A stretch of DNA of 64,000 nt from Haloprofundus salinisoli (GCF_020097815.1 NZ_CP083663.1:2790001-2854000); one strand, 5' to 3'; positions 34,082 through 42,025 are shown, counted from the stretch's first letter. Notes: a model not told the origin generated them from the letters alone. Numbers and translations are program-made.

Positions 34082-35034
34082 GCTTCCACCTCCAGTTTCG
34101 CACAGAAGAACCCGCCCGTGTCGTTGTGGTGCGGGTAGACGCGGTGGGCCTTCGTCACGTCGGGGTGGTACTCGTCGCCCTCCCACTCGGTGACGCCCGG
34201 CACCGTTTCGAGCGGCGAGTCGAACTCAACCATCCGGCAGTCTTCCTCCTCCAACGCGTGGCTGAGGATGGCCTCGTTCTCCTCGGGTGCGAACGTGCAG
34301 GTGGAGTAGACGACGGTGCCGCCGGGTTTCGTCGCCTGAATCGCGCGGCGGAGCACGCCTTTCTGGATACCGGCGACGCTGTAGACGTGGTCCATCGTCC
34401 ACTGGTCGAGCACGTCGGGGTTCTTCCGGACGGTGCCCTCACAGGAGCAGGGGGCGTCGACGAGCGCCCGGTCGAACGCCTCCCGCGCCGCGCCGTCGAG
34501 TTCGCTACTCTCGCGGCCGCCGAACTGGTCGGAGCCGAACGGCTTGAGCGAGAAATTTCTGGCGTCTTGGTTCGTCACCGCGAGGTTCGTCACGCCGAGT
34601 CGCTCGGCGTTGTGCCGGAGCGCCGAGAGCCGCCCGAGGTTGTTGTCGTTGCCGACCAAGAGGCCGGTGTCGTCCATCAGCGCGGCGAGTTGGGTCGTCT
34701 TGCTGCCCGGCGCGGCGCAGGCGTCCCAGACGAACTCGCCGGGCCGCGGGTCGACCGCCAGCGCCGGGAGCGCCGACACTTCCTCCTGGCCGTGGAGCCA
34801 GCCGTGGAAGTACGGCCACGTCGTCCCGGGACTGCGACCGTCGAGTTTCAGTATCTCGTCGTGCCAGCCGGCCGGTTCGTAGCCGACGCCCTCCTCGTCG
34901 AGCGCCTCGCGGGCGCGTTCGGGCGTCGTCTTGATGGTGTTCACGCGGACGACGGACGGAAGCGGTCGCTCGCAGGCCGCGAAGAACGCCTCCTCGTCGT
35001 CGACGAGCGGCGCGTACCGCTCCAAGGGGTTCAT
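34078..35034 (-). CDS. NOP2/Sun-family RNA cytosine-C5 methyltransferase
   Basis: 318 residues. SAM-binding loop DACAAPGSKTTQLAAL, catalytic Cys in VDAPCSCEGT and the second Cys in VYSTCTFAPEENE are all in place. This family methylates cytosine C5 in rRNA or tRNA. It is compact: the N-terminal part (ERYAPLVDDEEAFFAACERPLPSVVRVNT) is the PUA-free core, and the PUA-like domain is encoded by the overlapping downstream gene. GC-rich neighbourhood; ATG at 35034. Confidence 0.93.
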   Translation of the reverse strand: MNPLERYAPLVDDEEAFFAACERPLPSVVRVNTIKTTPERAREALDEEGVGYEPAGWHDEILKLDGRSPGTTWPYFHGWLHGQEEVSALPALAVDPRPGEFVWDACAAPGSKTTQLAALMDDTGLLVGNDNNLGRLSALRHNAERLGVTNLAVTNQDARNFSLKPFGSDQFGGRESSELDGAAREAFDRALVDAPCSCEGTVRKNPDVLDQWTMDHVYSVAGIQKGVLRRAIQATKPGGTVVYSTCTFAPEENEAILSHALEEEDCRMVEFDSPLETVPGVTEWEGDEYHPDVTKAHRVYPHHNDTGGFFCAKLEVEA

Positions 35035-35144
35035 GTAGTCGAGTTTCCCGGCGGCGCGTTTGTCGGTTTCGGAGTGGGCGCGCGGAGCCGATTCTGTCGC
35101 CCTGGCGGGGCGGTTTTACAACGTTGGCCTTCGTCTCACCGCCT

Positions 35145-35888
35145 ATGGCGCGAATCAACGTGCTCGCCGACGACCTCGAGTTCGATGAACCGCTGCTCGT
35201 AGAGGGCCTTCCCGGCGTCGGACTGGTCGGAAAGATTGCCGCCGACCACCTCGTCGAGACGTTCGAGATGAACCACTACGCGAACGTCTACTGCGAGAGC
35301 ATCCCGAAGGTCGCCGTCTATCGCGACGACGACCGGAGCATCCACCCGCCGGTGCGCATCTACGGTGATACCGAGCGCGACCTGCTCGTTCTGCAGAGCG
35401 ACGTGCCCATCTCGCCCGGCGCGGCCACAGAGTTCGCCGACTGTCTGAGCGACTGGTTCGACGAGAAACGGCTCACGCCCGTCTACATCAGCGGTCTCCC
35501 GCGTGAGAAGGACGAGGAACCGCCCGAACTCTACGGCATCGGCACCGGCGACGCCGCGTCGATGCTTGACGAAGCCGGCATCGACTCGCCCGCCGAGATG
35601 GGCCTCGTCTCCGGGCCGACCGGCGCGCTGTTGAGCTACGCCATCGAGAACGACCAGAACGCCGTCGGTCTCGTCGTCGAGTCCGACCCGCAGTTCCCCG
35701 ACCCGGAGGCGGCCCGCGTCGTCGTCACAGAGGGTATCGATGCGCTGTTGGATATCGAGGTGCCGACAGACGACCTGGTCGACCGGGCCGAGGAGATTCG
35801 AGAGGCCAAGCAGCAACTCGCCCAGCGCCTTCAGAACGCCGAGAACGACGAGAGTTCGCAGGCGCAGCCGCTGCGGATGTACCAATAG
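35145..35888 (+). CDS. PAC2-family proteasome assembly chaperone homologue
   Basis: 247 residues from ATG 35145 (MARINVLADDLEFDEPLLVEGLPGVGLVGKIAADHLVETFEMN). The PAC2 fold pattern includes LLVLQSDVPISPGAATEFAD, VYISGLPREKDEEPPELYGIGT, GPTGALLSYA and the C-terminal coiled coil EEIREAKQQLAQRLQNAENDESSQAQ. Archaeal PAC2 homologues are proposed proteasome assembly factors. The stop is followed at once by the hairpin-rich element at 35890, which starts the AT-richer region. Confidence 0.9.
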   Translation: MARINVLADDLEFDEPLLVEGLPGVGLVGKIAADHLVETFEMNHYANVYCESIPKVAVYRDDDRSIHPPVRIYGDTERDLLVLQSDVPISPGAATEFADCLSDWFDEKRLTPVYISGLPREKDEEPPELYGIGTGDAASMLDEAGIDSPAEMGLVSGPTGALLSYAIENDQNAVGLVVESDPQFPDPEAARVVVTEGIDALLDIEVPTDDLVDRAEEIREAKQQLAQRLQNAENDESSQAQPLRMYQ

Positions 35889-35889
35889 C

Positions 35890-36034
35890 ACCTTTTGCGC
35901 TGCGGGCCGCTTCGCGGCCCTCGGCAAAACTGCACCAAAACACAGCGTCACCCTCTCAGGCGCTCCGCGCCTTCGAGGATTCCTCGGGCCGCTCGCTCGT
36001 CCTTGCGGGCTCGCTCGCGGTACAATATCTCACT
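35890..36034. repeat. Hairpin-rich intergenic element, copy A (copy B 46262)
   Basis: It begins CCTTTTGCGCTGCGG, then the hairpin GGGCCGC-TTC-GCGGCCC (35904-35920), then GCAAAACTGCACCAAAA. Small stem-loops GGCG..CGCC and CGAGG..CCTCG follow near 35959-35990, and the element closes with TCGCTCGCGGTACA. The copy after dnaJ has the same skeleton with a differently sequenced but intact hairpin. It lies right after the PAC2 stop. Terminator, processing site or dispersed repeat are all possible. Confidence 0.65.
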
Positions 36035-36050
36035 CTGACCCTGATCACAC

Positions 36051-36145
36051 CGCTCTGCGCAGTTCAGGTCACCGGACTCTGTTAGAAATCCTCAATCAAA
36101 GACAGTTTGGCGAAACCGTGCGAGATACAGAGCGTGTGTCTCGTG
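36051..36145. repeat. Degenerate or variant copy of the 83-bp repeat
   Basis: A left-arm-like CGCTCTGCGCAGTTCAG at 36051 and the strongly conserved right part GTGCGAGATACAGAGCGTG at 36118-36136 are spaced about 12 nt wider than in the seven regular copies. Its right part is the same as in copies at 37401, 38366 and 41226. It is the first occurrence of the repeat family and precedes the first cassette-like gene. Confidence 0.55.
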
Positions 36146-36163
36146 CGAGTTCACCACCGAAAA

Positions 36164-36598
36164 TTAGGTCTGTGACACAGGGGTGGCGACATTTCGTCTC
36201 CGGAGCCAATACTCACCCCCGGCAAGTAGACCATACGCAAGCAGATAGAACGGTGCCCAAAAGAGCACCAAGGCGAATGCAGGTGCGTCACCTCCTTCAC
36301 CCCCTAGAACGGGCAGGTAAATCAAGACGTGCCAGAACAGTAGGACGAGTCCCATGAGAATGGACGGACCTCGAATTCGATAGCGCACCCAGAGCACGAT
36401 TGGAACTCCAATTGTCCCGTACGCGAAGAGCAATCCAATTCCAACTGATGACCAGAATGAGCCGGTGATCTGTATGTCGGGCGTGAGCGCACTGTACCCG
36501 AGGACAATACCAGTATAAACGACGCTAGCGACGCCACTACTCAGGAGGGCTCGCTTCCATTTTCTTCTCGACGAAGACAATTCGTGGAGGGAGGACAT
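36164..36598 (-). CDS. Four-helix membrane protein, orphan
   Basis: 144 residues from ATG 36598 (MSSLHELSSSRRKWKRALLSSGVASVVYTGIVLGYSALT). Four hydrophobic helices near residues 19-36, 48-68, 76-96 and 105-130. The in-frame extension upstream to 37084 crosses the 83-bp repeat and is not coding. First gene of the AT-richer repeat region. No family recognised. Confidence 0.65.
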   Translation of the reverse strand: MSSLHELSSSRRKWKRALLSSGVASVVYTGIVLGYSALTPDIQITGSFWSSVGIGLLFAYGTIGVPIVLWVRYRIRGPSILMGLVLLFWHVLIYLPVLGGEGGDAPAFALVLFWAPFYLLAYGLLAGGEYWLRRRNVATPVSQT

Positions 36599-36688
36599 GA
36601 AGAAACCTGGTGGCCGAGGATTAATAAATTGACACGATGTATTGAGTGAACTGAATAGCTTGCCCGAGGACTTCTCCGTGCCCGACTT

Positions 36689-36771
36689 GCGCTCTCTATT
36701 CAGCAGTCGGTAAGCGAAACCCTCGACTGCTGTCAGTAACGGGCTGCGAGATACAGAGGATGTAGTCAGCA
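36689..36771. repeat. 83-bp structured repeat, copy 1
   Basis: Left arm GCGCTCTCTATTCAGCA, an internal 9-bp perfect stem CAGCAGTCG / CGACTGCTG (36701-36709 with 36724-36732), conserved CTGTCAGTAACGG, then the right arm TGCGAGATACAGAG and TGTAGTCAGCA. A further arm-like sequence lies about 57 nt upstream (36632). It sits between divergent genes at 36598 and 36884. Differs from copy 2 at only a few positions. Confidence 0.85.
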
Positions 36772-36883
36772 CGGGAACTGCGTCATTTTCTCCAAATGAA
36801 TCCTGAATTAGCCGATAGAATGTGCCTGCGGATGAATCAGTTTTGCAGAAGGCACTTACCGTCCTTTCGGTGTAGTAACCAAC

Positions 36884-37324
36884 ATGAATCGCCGTCAGGC
36901 CCTCGCAGTCCTCGGTACGCCTGCCCTCACGTCGGTAACAGGATATGCAACTCTCGAAGCCGAACTTGGGATGCGAGCCGATACACTCGGAGCAGTGACG
37001 CTGGCGAACAGTATTGCAGACCCGTTCAACGTCTCGCTCGAAGTCCTCCGTGACGGCGCTTCCGTGCATCAGGCATCGTATCAACTGGACCCGGGGTCAG
37101 AACAAGAACGGCCACAGTACACCATCAACGAGTGGAAAGAGAACCCGGATGCACGCCAGTGGACTATTCGGGCCAAGATACCCGAGAGCAAGTGGAGAGA
37201 CGCCACAATTGATGCGGCCAGAGGTTCTGAAAACGAATGTTACAGCGTCGCTGTTGTCACTGGTGATTGGCCAGAAACACCGTTGCTCGTCTTACTCGGA
37301 GGGTGTGAATCGGACAATCACTAA
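36884..37324 (+). CDS. Tat-exported protein with C-terminal Cys pair (lipobox lost)
   Basis: 146 residues. MNRRQALAVLGTPALTSVTGYATL has a twin arginine and hydrophobic core, but the lipobox Cys position holds Tyr (VTGY), so lipid anchoring is not expected unless this is a changed site. The mature part has the same layout as the lipoproteins at 12149, 39209 and 53988: FNVSLEVLRDGASVHQAS, then ECYSVAVV and GGCESDNH at the end. Probably secreted. Lies between repeat copies 1 and 2. Confidence 0.7.
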   Translation: MNRRQALAVLGTPALTSVTGYATLEAELGMRADTLGAVTLANSIADPFNVSLEVLRDGASVHQASYQLDPGSEQERPQYTINEWKENPDARQWTIRAKIPESKWRDATIDAARGSENECYSVAVVTGDWPETPLLVLLGGCESDNH

Positions 37325-37400
37325 CAACATCTGTTACACTCACGCTCTGTACTGACCAATCCAATCTGATTGAATCGGGAGATAATTCTGTGTGAGATAC

Positions 37401-37483
37401 GCGCTCTCTATTAAGCAGTCGGTAAGCGAAACCCTCGACTGCTGTCAGCAACGGGCTGCGAGATACAGAGCGTGTATTCAGCA
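37401..37483. repeat. 83-bp structured repeat, copy 2
   Basis: Closely matches copy 1 and has an 8-bp internal stem. Right end AGAGCGTGTATTCAGCA is itself a direct repeat of the left arm. An extra arm (CGCTCTGTACTGACCA) starts exactly 59 nt upstream at 37342, between the preceding stop codon and the element. Lies between convergent genes. Confidence 0.87.
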
Positions 37484-37547
37484 ATCAGATCTCGTTCGTT
37501 TCACGTTCTCGGTGGCGATACAGTCGTTAGGTGGGTGTGTCTACTGG

Positions 37548-38210
37548 TCACTCGGGCCCGTCGTAGTATTCGAACCCCCCCTGTTCTTCGAGTTCATCGA
37601 CCGTCTCTTCAAGTTCGTCAAGTGCTGCTCGGAGTTCGTCAATCTGGGTGCGCACAAAATCGTGACCACGGAGTTCAGTGAGTGCAATAAGTCTATCCCG
37701 GAGAAGGATGTCGTAGGCATCAACCTCTTCTTCTGGGTCACACCCGATGTTATTGGCGAGGACGTGGAACGCCGACCAGAGACCGTATCGACGGCCAGCA
37801 TCATCAGTTACCTCCTCAACCAAGCCGGGGCGCTCGTCGAAGGTTTCGTAATACTCTGCGGCCATATGGCTCCCAAGAATGTAGGCTTCTCCGAGGATTT
37901 CCTGCACGTCCTCCGGTCGGTTGGCGAAGGGCATCCCTTTCCGTGACCACGATTCGGCAAAACCTTCTTCGACGAGTTCGTCCCACCGCTCACGTTCGGC
38001 TTCAACGACCGCTTCGTACTCCCCATAGATTCCGAGAATCACCTCACTCTTCTCATATCGTGTATCCTGCCCAAAGCGAGAAAATCGCACTCCTTCACAG
38101 CCCTCGATTGTTTCGAGGCGATTAAGAGAAGGGACGATATACTCTCGAATCAGTTGTTCATCCGCTTCGTGGCCAGTAGTCACAAACGAAATCCTTTCGA
38201 CAGAAACCAT
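37548..38210 (-). CDS. Soluble orphan protein with C-terminal coiled coil
   Basis: 220 residues from ATG 38210 (MVSVERISFVTTGHEADEQLIREYIVPSLNRLETIEGCEGVRFSRF). Mixed alpha-beta N-terminal domain, a middle helical region (EILGEAYILGSHMAAEYYETFDERPGLVEEVTDD), and a C-terminal heptad stretch (RTQIDELRAALDELEETVDELEEQ). No catalytic motif recognised. It is the only clearly cytoplasmic product in this repeat region. Upstream AT-rich DNA separates it from copy 3. Confidence 0.7.
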   Translation of the reverse strand: MVSVERISFVTTGHEADEQLIREYIVPSLNRLETIEGCEGVRFSRFGQDTRYEKSEVILGIYGEYEAVVEAERERWDELVEEGFAESWSRKGMPFANRPEDVQEILGEAYILGSHMAAEYYETFDERPGLVEEVTDDAGRRYGLWSAFHVLANNIGCDPEEEVDAYDILLRDRLIALTELRGHDFVRTQIDELRAALDELEETVDELEEQGGFEYYDGPE

Positions 38211-38365
38211 ATTCCTACTGTTAAGAGAGACCATCTCAATCTTTCCCTCCCAGAGATATTCCTCCAGAAACCTGGAGTCTTAACTGTTTGCAAATTTGTA
38301 AACTATACTCCTATCTTTACCACTCCTTCGACCGTTTTTATCAGCAAACCCCAGATGACCGATAC

Positions 38366-38448
38366 GCGCGTTGTATCTCGCATCTCCCCCAATGATCTAC
38401 CGAGATGGTGTCAAAAAACCGTGCGAGATACAGAGGGTGTATTCAGCA
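38366..38448. repeat. 83-bp structured repeat, copy 3 (compensated arms)
   Basis: Left arm deviates from the consensus (TGTATCTCGCA at 38372-38382) but is perfectly complementary over 11 bp to its right arm TGCGAGATACA (38422-38432). An inner 6-bp stem CATCTC / GAGATG (38381-38386 with 38402-38407) keeps the fold with different bases from copies 1 and 2. This is the clearest sign that pairing, not just sequence, is kept. Confidence 0.85.
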
Positions 38449-38506
38449 AGCCGCCGTCCTTTGTTTTACACTGAATGAGTTGAACAGACCGATAGGTAGA
38501 GCATGC

Positions 38507-39070
38507 CTATTTACAAGCGACCGTTTCCCACCCGGTCGAAGGAATTGAGCCCGACGAATCTCCGGGTGCGTGAACGGCGAAGTCATCCGTGACGTAATAC
38601 CACCCGTAGAACTCCTCGCTCCCTGCAACTGTCGTGCTGCCGCCTTCCTTCGTGAAGTCTAAGCTCACCCACACTCGGACGACAAACCCTGCTTTCGTCC
38701 TCTGCATGACCTTGGTGTCCCATCCATCGAAGCCGCTGAAGGTGACCTCCCGCTTGTTTTCCACGGTTGCCGAAGAGTACGCCTTCTCAAATTCAAGAGA
38801 ATAGTTCACCACACTTGATTTTGAAACCGAGGAAGGCAGAGATGGATAGGTTGAGTCAGGTAGTTCACTTATCTCGCAGTTACTGGTTGGTTTTGGGACG
38901 TTCGGAAGGGGATCGGGTGTAGGAGAGGCTGTCGGAGTGACTCCATCTGCTCCTTCGCTGGCCGGGGACTCCGTTGCAGTGGGGGAAGAACTCGTGGTCG
39001 TGGAACAGCCTGCGGAGATACTAAGTGCCAGAACAGTAGTTGTACCGAGGCAGAATTGTCGTCTATCCAT
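38507..39070 (-). CDS. Tat lipoprotein, orphan
   Basis: 187 residues from ATG 39070: MDRRQFCLGTTTVLALSISAGC gives a twin arginine and lipobox Cys22. A Ser/Thr/Pro tether (about 23-60) leads to a beta-rich domain (VVNYSLEFEKAYSSATVENKREVTFSGFDGWDTKVMQRTKAGFVVRVWVSLDFTKEGG) ending FYGWYYVTDDFAVHAPGD...ACK. Not clearly related to the Cys-pair lipoprotein family in this window. Surface-anchored. Confidence 0.72.
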   Translation of the reverse strand: MDRRQFCLGTTTVLALSISAGCSTTTSSSPTATESPASEGADGVTPTASPTPDPLPNVPKPTSNCEISELPDSTYPSLPSSVSKSSVVNYSLEFEKAYSSATVENKREVTFSGFDGWDTKVMQRTKAGFVVRVWVSLDFTKEGGSTTVAGSEEFYGWYYVTDDFAVHAPGDSSGSIPSTGWETVACK

Positions 39071-39123
39071 GATTTTGAGAAACTGTCGAATCGGTAAATA
39101 TTTTGTCTGCACTAATCAATTCA

Positions 39124-39140
39124 CGCTCTGGATTGAGCAA
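39124..39140. repeat. Lone left-arm copy of the repeat family
   Basis: ACGCTCTGGATTGAGCA, 17 nt, matches the repeat arm GCGCTCTGTATTCAGCA at most positions. No right arm is visible at the expected distance. It lies between two divergent lipoprotein genes and so may be a decayed element. Confidence 0.5.
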
Positions 39141-39208
39141 TTCGTGGTGCGAATTGGTCAGATTAGTAACTACACAAAGACTATATCCAACTGAGAAGAT
39201 GCTGGAAT

Positions 39209-39676
39209 ATGGTTTACTCTCCAACTCGCCGAAAAATTCTCCAACTTGGTGGGGCCGCTCTTGGGGTTGGCCTCGCTGGGTGTTCTTCGCCCCAAGAAGA
39301 ATCAATAACTGAGAGTCGTCTGGTCGAACTGTCGGTATCGAACCATACCGAGAGCCAACACACCGTCCATGCAGTGCTTCAGGATGGTGATGAGGTCGTC
39401 TACTGGTCGTCGATTCAGGTCACATCCGGTGATAGAGAGAAGAACGATGCAGGTGGCGGGGAATTTTCCAGCTATCCGACGGAGGCAGGGTTATACACAC
39501 TATACGCGAAGGGAGACAATCAACCAGACGACGCATGGACTCAAGCGAAAATCTACGAGTGGGGATACCCTTGTTGGAGCCTCAATATTAAACTCGGATT
39601 ACCGTTCTCCGACAGTCCTGAAAAAATCTCGATATGGAGGCACAACAAGTGCAACGCAGAGACCACCGATACATAG
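39209..39676 (+). CDS. Tat lipoprotein with C-terminal Cys pair
   Basis: 155 residues. MVYSPTRRKILQLGGAALGVGLAGC gives a twin arginine and lipobox Cys25. Mature part LVELSVSNHTESQHTVHAVLQDGDEVVYWSS and end YPCWSLNIKLGLP...HNKCNAETTDT follow the family seen at 12149, 36884 and 53988: an N-terminal strand with N-x-T/D, H-x-V strand, then two Cys about 30 apart. Expected on the outer membrane face. The stop is followed immediately by an arm of repeat copy 4 (39677). Confidence 0.75.
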   Translation: MVYSPTRRKILQLGGAALGVGLAGCSSPQEESITESRLVELSVSNHTESQHTVHAVLQDGDEVVYWSSIQVTSGDREKNDAGGGEFSSYPTEAGLYTLYAKGDNQPDDAWTQAKIYEWGYPCWSLNIKLGLPFSDSPEKISIWRHNKCNAETTDT

Positions 39677-39735
39677 TCAGTCTGTATCTACCAATCTGAT
39701 TCCTCGCCAGACCACTACTGACCAGTGGCCGATTC

Positions 39736-39818
39736 GCGCTGTGTATGCAGCACAGCCTCGACGAACTCCACGACAGCTGTCAGTAACGGATTGCAAGATA
39801 CAGAAGGTGAGTTCATCA
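39736..39818. repeat. 83-bp structured repeat, copy 4
   Basis: GCGCTGTGTATGCAGCA left arm, conserved GCTGTCAGTAACGG, and right arm TGCAAGATACAGAA. The right terminal part GTGAGTTCATCA is diverged. An arm-like TCTGTATCTACCA starts 59 nt upstream at 39677, exactly after the preceding stop codon. Lies between convergent genes. Confidence 0.82.
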
Positions 39819-39867
39819 GGCGATTCCTCGTGTTGGCCACCGGAACGATTTGCTGAGATTAGAGTAG

Positions 39868-40263
39868 TCACCGAGAAACAAGTCGGTTCAAAAGCCATGC
39901 ATAGCCACCTCTCACACTCACCCCATACGCGACTGCCATCGCGACGAGCCAGAGAAGTCCAATAGTGAGTGGTGAACTCTCGCCAGTGGGAGAGTAAATG
40001 CCGTTTGGTGTAACGACATTTCCGAAGATGAACAACACAGTAGTGAGAAATCCGCAGCGCCAGACCACACCGGATTTGAGTTCAGGGAACCTTCGGAGAA
40101 GGACGTATGCTGCCATCAACGCACCGGCGGCCCCAATCACTAACGGAATTCCCTGAGATACTTCTGTCCCTCTGAGTAGCGCGTTGGTGACTCCCATCAA
40201 GCCAATACCGACAGACAGGTGGAAGGCAAACCAAATCGAGAGTAACCGGCGGCCAGAAGCCAT
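39868..40263 (-). CDS. Four-helix membrane protein, orphan
   Basis: 131 residues from ATG 40263 (MASGRRLLSIWFAFHLSVGIGLMGVTNALLRGTEVSQGIPLVIGAAGALMAAYVLLRRFPELKSG). Four hydrophobic segments near 8-27, 39-56, 70-86 and 98-120. Arg-rich turns suggest cytoplasmic loops. No family recognised. Flanked by copies 4 and 5 of the repeat. Confidence 0.65.
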   Translation of the reverse strand: MASGRRLLSIWFAFHLSVGIGLMGVTNALLRGTEVSQGIPLVIGAAGALMAAYVLLRRFPELKSGVVWRCGFLTTVLFIFGNVVTPNGIYSPTGESSPLTIGLLWLVAMAVAYGVSVRGGYAWLLNRLVSR

Positions 40264-40343
40264 GTTCACAAATCATATTCTGGCTGAATAAGTACTGAGG
40301 CTGTCGGTCAAAATGATCCCCTGACGGAACCAATTCAAGATTC

Positions 40344-40426
40344 GCGCTCTGTATTCAGCACTATCGCTGGAACCTCTCTTTCCGGTGTCAGAGATCGCGT
40401 GCTGACTACAGAGGTTGCAGCCATCA
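40344..40426. repeat. 83-bp structured repeat, copy 5 (compensated arms)
   Basis: Left arm carries the consensus GCGCTCTGTATTCAGCA. The right arm has changed from TGCGAGATACAGAG to TGCTGACTACAGAG, which restores pairing to positions 4-17 (13 of 14). This independent change complements copy 3, where the left arm changed instead. An arm-like sequence lies 59 nt upstream at about 40285. Lies between divergent genes. Confidence 0.83.
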
Positions 40427-40519
40427 CAGAAGCCTCATTTATTTCGACTCACCAACGCTGAACTAACCGTTCAGTAGACGTCCGAAAGAATCAATTGAGT
40501 CACTGATAATCTCGCGAGT

Positions 40520-40684
40520 ATGTCCCCTGAAACGTGGTTCATTCTCCTCCTCTTCCTGATTGTGACTGTCCCGGTATTCATCGGCGTTGTTGCACTCATT
40601 AGCCGTGCGACTGGCGGGGCCGATGACGAAGAGATAGAGGAACTGAAACGACGAGTGGAAGAACTTGAAACCCAGCAGAACTGA
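40520..40684 (+). CDS. 54-residue single-helix membrane protein with coiled-coil tail
   Basis: Short reading frame MSPETWFILLLFLIVTVPVFIGVVALISRATGG, one transmembrane helix, followed by the charged tail ADDEEIEELKRRVEELETQQN, a short coiled coil. This architecture (one helix plus short acidic coiled coil) is common among haloarchaeal microproteins. Lies between repeat copies 5 and 6. Confidence 0.7.
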   Translation: MSPETWFILLLFLIVTVPVFIGVVALISRATGGADDEEIEELKRRVEELETQQN

Positions 40685-40766
40685 TTATTGCCTACCGTTA
40701 GCCAGCTCACCTGTACTGAGCGATTTGATTAGCGCCCACATCGAGCGCTGAACCGATAACCGATAT

Positions 40767-40849
40767 GCGCACTCTATTCAGCAGCCGGTGAATGAACTCC
40801 TCAACCACTGTCAGTAACGGAGTGCAAGATACAGAGGGTGTATCTCTCA
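40767..40849. repeat. 83-bp structured repeat, copy 6
   Basis: GCGCACTCTATTCAGCA left arm, CTGTCAGTAACGGAG middle and TGCAAGATACAGAGGGTGTA right arm. Right terminus diverged to TCTCTCA. The arm-like TGTACTGAGC is upstream at about 40706 (61-nt spacing). Lies between a plus-strand stop and a minus-strand stop. Confidence 0.83.
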
Positions 40850-40931
40850 CTGAAACCCCATTTATTTCGCCCCATCGGCTCTGAACTAACCGCTAAGTGG
40901 ACATGTGTATTGAGTTCAAGAGAAGAACAGG

Positions 40932-41129
40932 TTACGCGAATTTTGACCGCTGACCTATCCAAAATCCGAATAGCATTACGAGGAGTAGAGTAGCCATAGG
41001 AACCCAGAATGCTACACTAGTGAACAGTCTGATGGAGAGTATCTCAGGGTAGAAGATGGCTAGCCAAAGAGGAATCCCCATTAACAAGCCTGTTGCAGCA
41101 GCAAGCAGAAATTTGGGATAGGAATCCAT
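40932..41129 (-). CDS. 65-residue two-helix membrane protein
   Basis: From ATG 41129: MDSYPKFLLAAATGLLMGIPLWLAIFYPEILSIRLFTSVAFWVPMATLLLVMLFGFWIGQRSKFA. Two hydrophobic helices (about 7-27 and 35-59). No family recognised. The extension upstream to 41177 crosses an arm of the repeat and is excluded. Confidence 0.62.
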   Translation of the reverse strand: MDSYPKFLLAAATGLLMGIPLWLAIFYPEILSIRLFTSVAFWVPMATLLLVMLFGFWIGQRSKFA

Positions 41130-41225
41130 CTCTATACTCGAATACAGTCTACCCACTGATAAGTTCGCCCTCTGCATTCAGCAATAGACAGCCCTGTGGT
41201 TCGGTGTGAGAAATCTGCTGTAGTC

Positions 41226-41308
41226 GCGCGCTGTATTCAGCACGACCGTAGAAACCTACCCAATTCTTGCCAGAAACAGCATGCGAGATACAGAGCGTGT
41301 ATTTATTG
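41226..41308. repeat. 83-bp structured repeat, copy 7
   Basis: GCGCGCTGTATTCAGCA left arm and TGCGAGATACAGAGCGTGTAT right arm. The final bases TTATTG overlap the stop codon region of the DUF2270 gene (41303-41305), so this copy touches a coding sequence. An arm (GCCCTCTGCATTCAGCA) sits exactly 59 nt upstream at 41167. Confidence 0.85.
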
Positions 41309-42025
41309 GTTCGTTTCTTTCCACTCGCCGGGGTCGCCTTCACGGAATTCACCTTTGGCGTGGCGTTCTCGGGGCCAAAACACAACGCCTACCAGTATCA
41401 CGTAGAACGCACCGACGAGAGTAACCATGACAATTCCGGGGATGTAAGCTATTTTAGCGGCTTCAAGCCAGGTTTGACGTGGCGGCGTAAACGCTGTAAT
41501 CCGAAAGACCCATGCAGCGAGTAAGACCCCGAGCAGGGCGAGGTACACGCGTCGAAGCCGGTTGGCGAGCGCTTCTTGGAAGGAGACTTTCAGGGTCGGG
41601 ACGCGGAAGTCCGCACTCAACTCCGCTCGCCAGTTTTGATGTTCAACTTCTTGCGTTGGGTCAAGGGCGTTCGCGAACAAGTTCTCTTGGAGCATTCGAA
41701 CCCGCGAGCGAAAGACATCGTAGTCCCGATACCGTCGCGCTTCGATGCCGAGAAAGGCGGTAACGACGACTACCCCAATGAGCAAAATGTAGTGGGGGTT
41801 GTCGGGACTCGAAAATGCCCACGTCAAGATGGCCGCCATCACCGTCACCGCCCACGTCGTCGTCTGGTCGAGGCGCTGTCGCCACGTCGTGACACGATCC
41901 ATCTCTCCGCGGTAGAAATGGGCCATCACCGACCCAAGTCCGGTACTCTGGTCAACCATCTCTCGCCCTATCTCCCGCTGTTCGGGCGCAGTTGGGTCGA
42001 ACTCATCGCTGTCTGCCTCGGTCAT
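41303..42025 (-). CDS. DUF2270 membrane protein
   Basis: 240 residues from ATG 42025 (MTEADSDEFDPTAPEQREIGREMVDQSTGLGSVMAHFYRGEMDRVTTWRQRLDQTTTWAVTVMAAILTWAFSS). The YRGEMDRVTTWRxRLDxTTxWAVT pattern and following helices match DUF2270. Hydrophobic helices lie near 55-75, 80-97, 160-178 and 195-220; EARRYRDYDVFRSRVRMLQENLFANAL is a conserved amphipathic region. Function unknown. It is more GC-rich than its neighbours, so it may be older host sequence at the edge of the repeat region. Confidence 0.82.
   Translation of the reverse strand: MTEADSDEFDPTAPEQREIGREMVDQSTGLGSVMAHFYRGEMDRVTTWRQRLDQTTTWAVTVMAAILTWAFSSPDNPHYILLIGVVVVTAFLGIEARRYRDYDVFRSRVRMLQENLFANALDPTQEVEHQNWRAELSADFRVPTLKVSFQEALANRLRRVYLALLGVLLAAWVFRITAFTPPRQTWLEAAKIAYIPGIVMVTLVGAFYVILVGVVFWPRERHAKGEFREGDPGEWKETNQ

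Noticed and set aside
36164-37084. 306-residue version of the membrane protein
   Set aside because: The upstream extension reads through an 83-bp repeat and gives Cys-rich nonsense; the start at 36598 fits the membrane protein.
36689-41308. CRISPR array made of the repeated arms
   Set aside because: Repeats lie between genes at irregular distances of hundreds of bases, internal sequences are partly conserved, and no cas gene is present.
36689-41308. The 83-bp repeats as simple promoters or terminators
   Set aside because: They occur between divergent, convergent and tandem genes alike, and one overlaps a stop codon, so neither role explains all copies.
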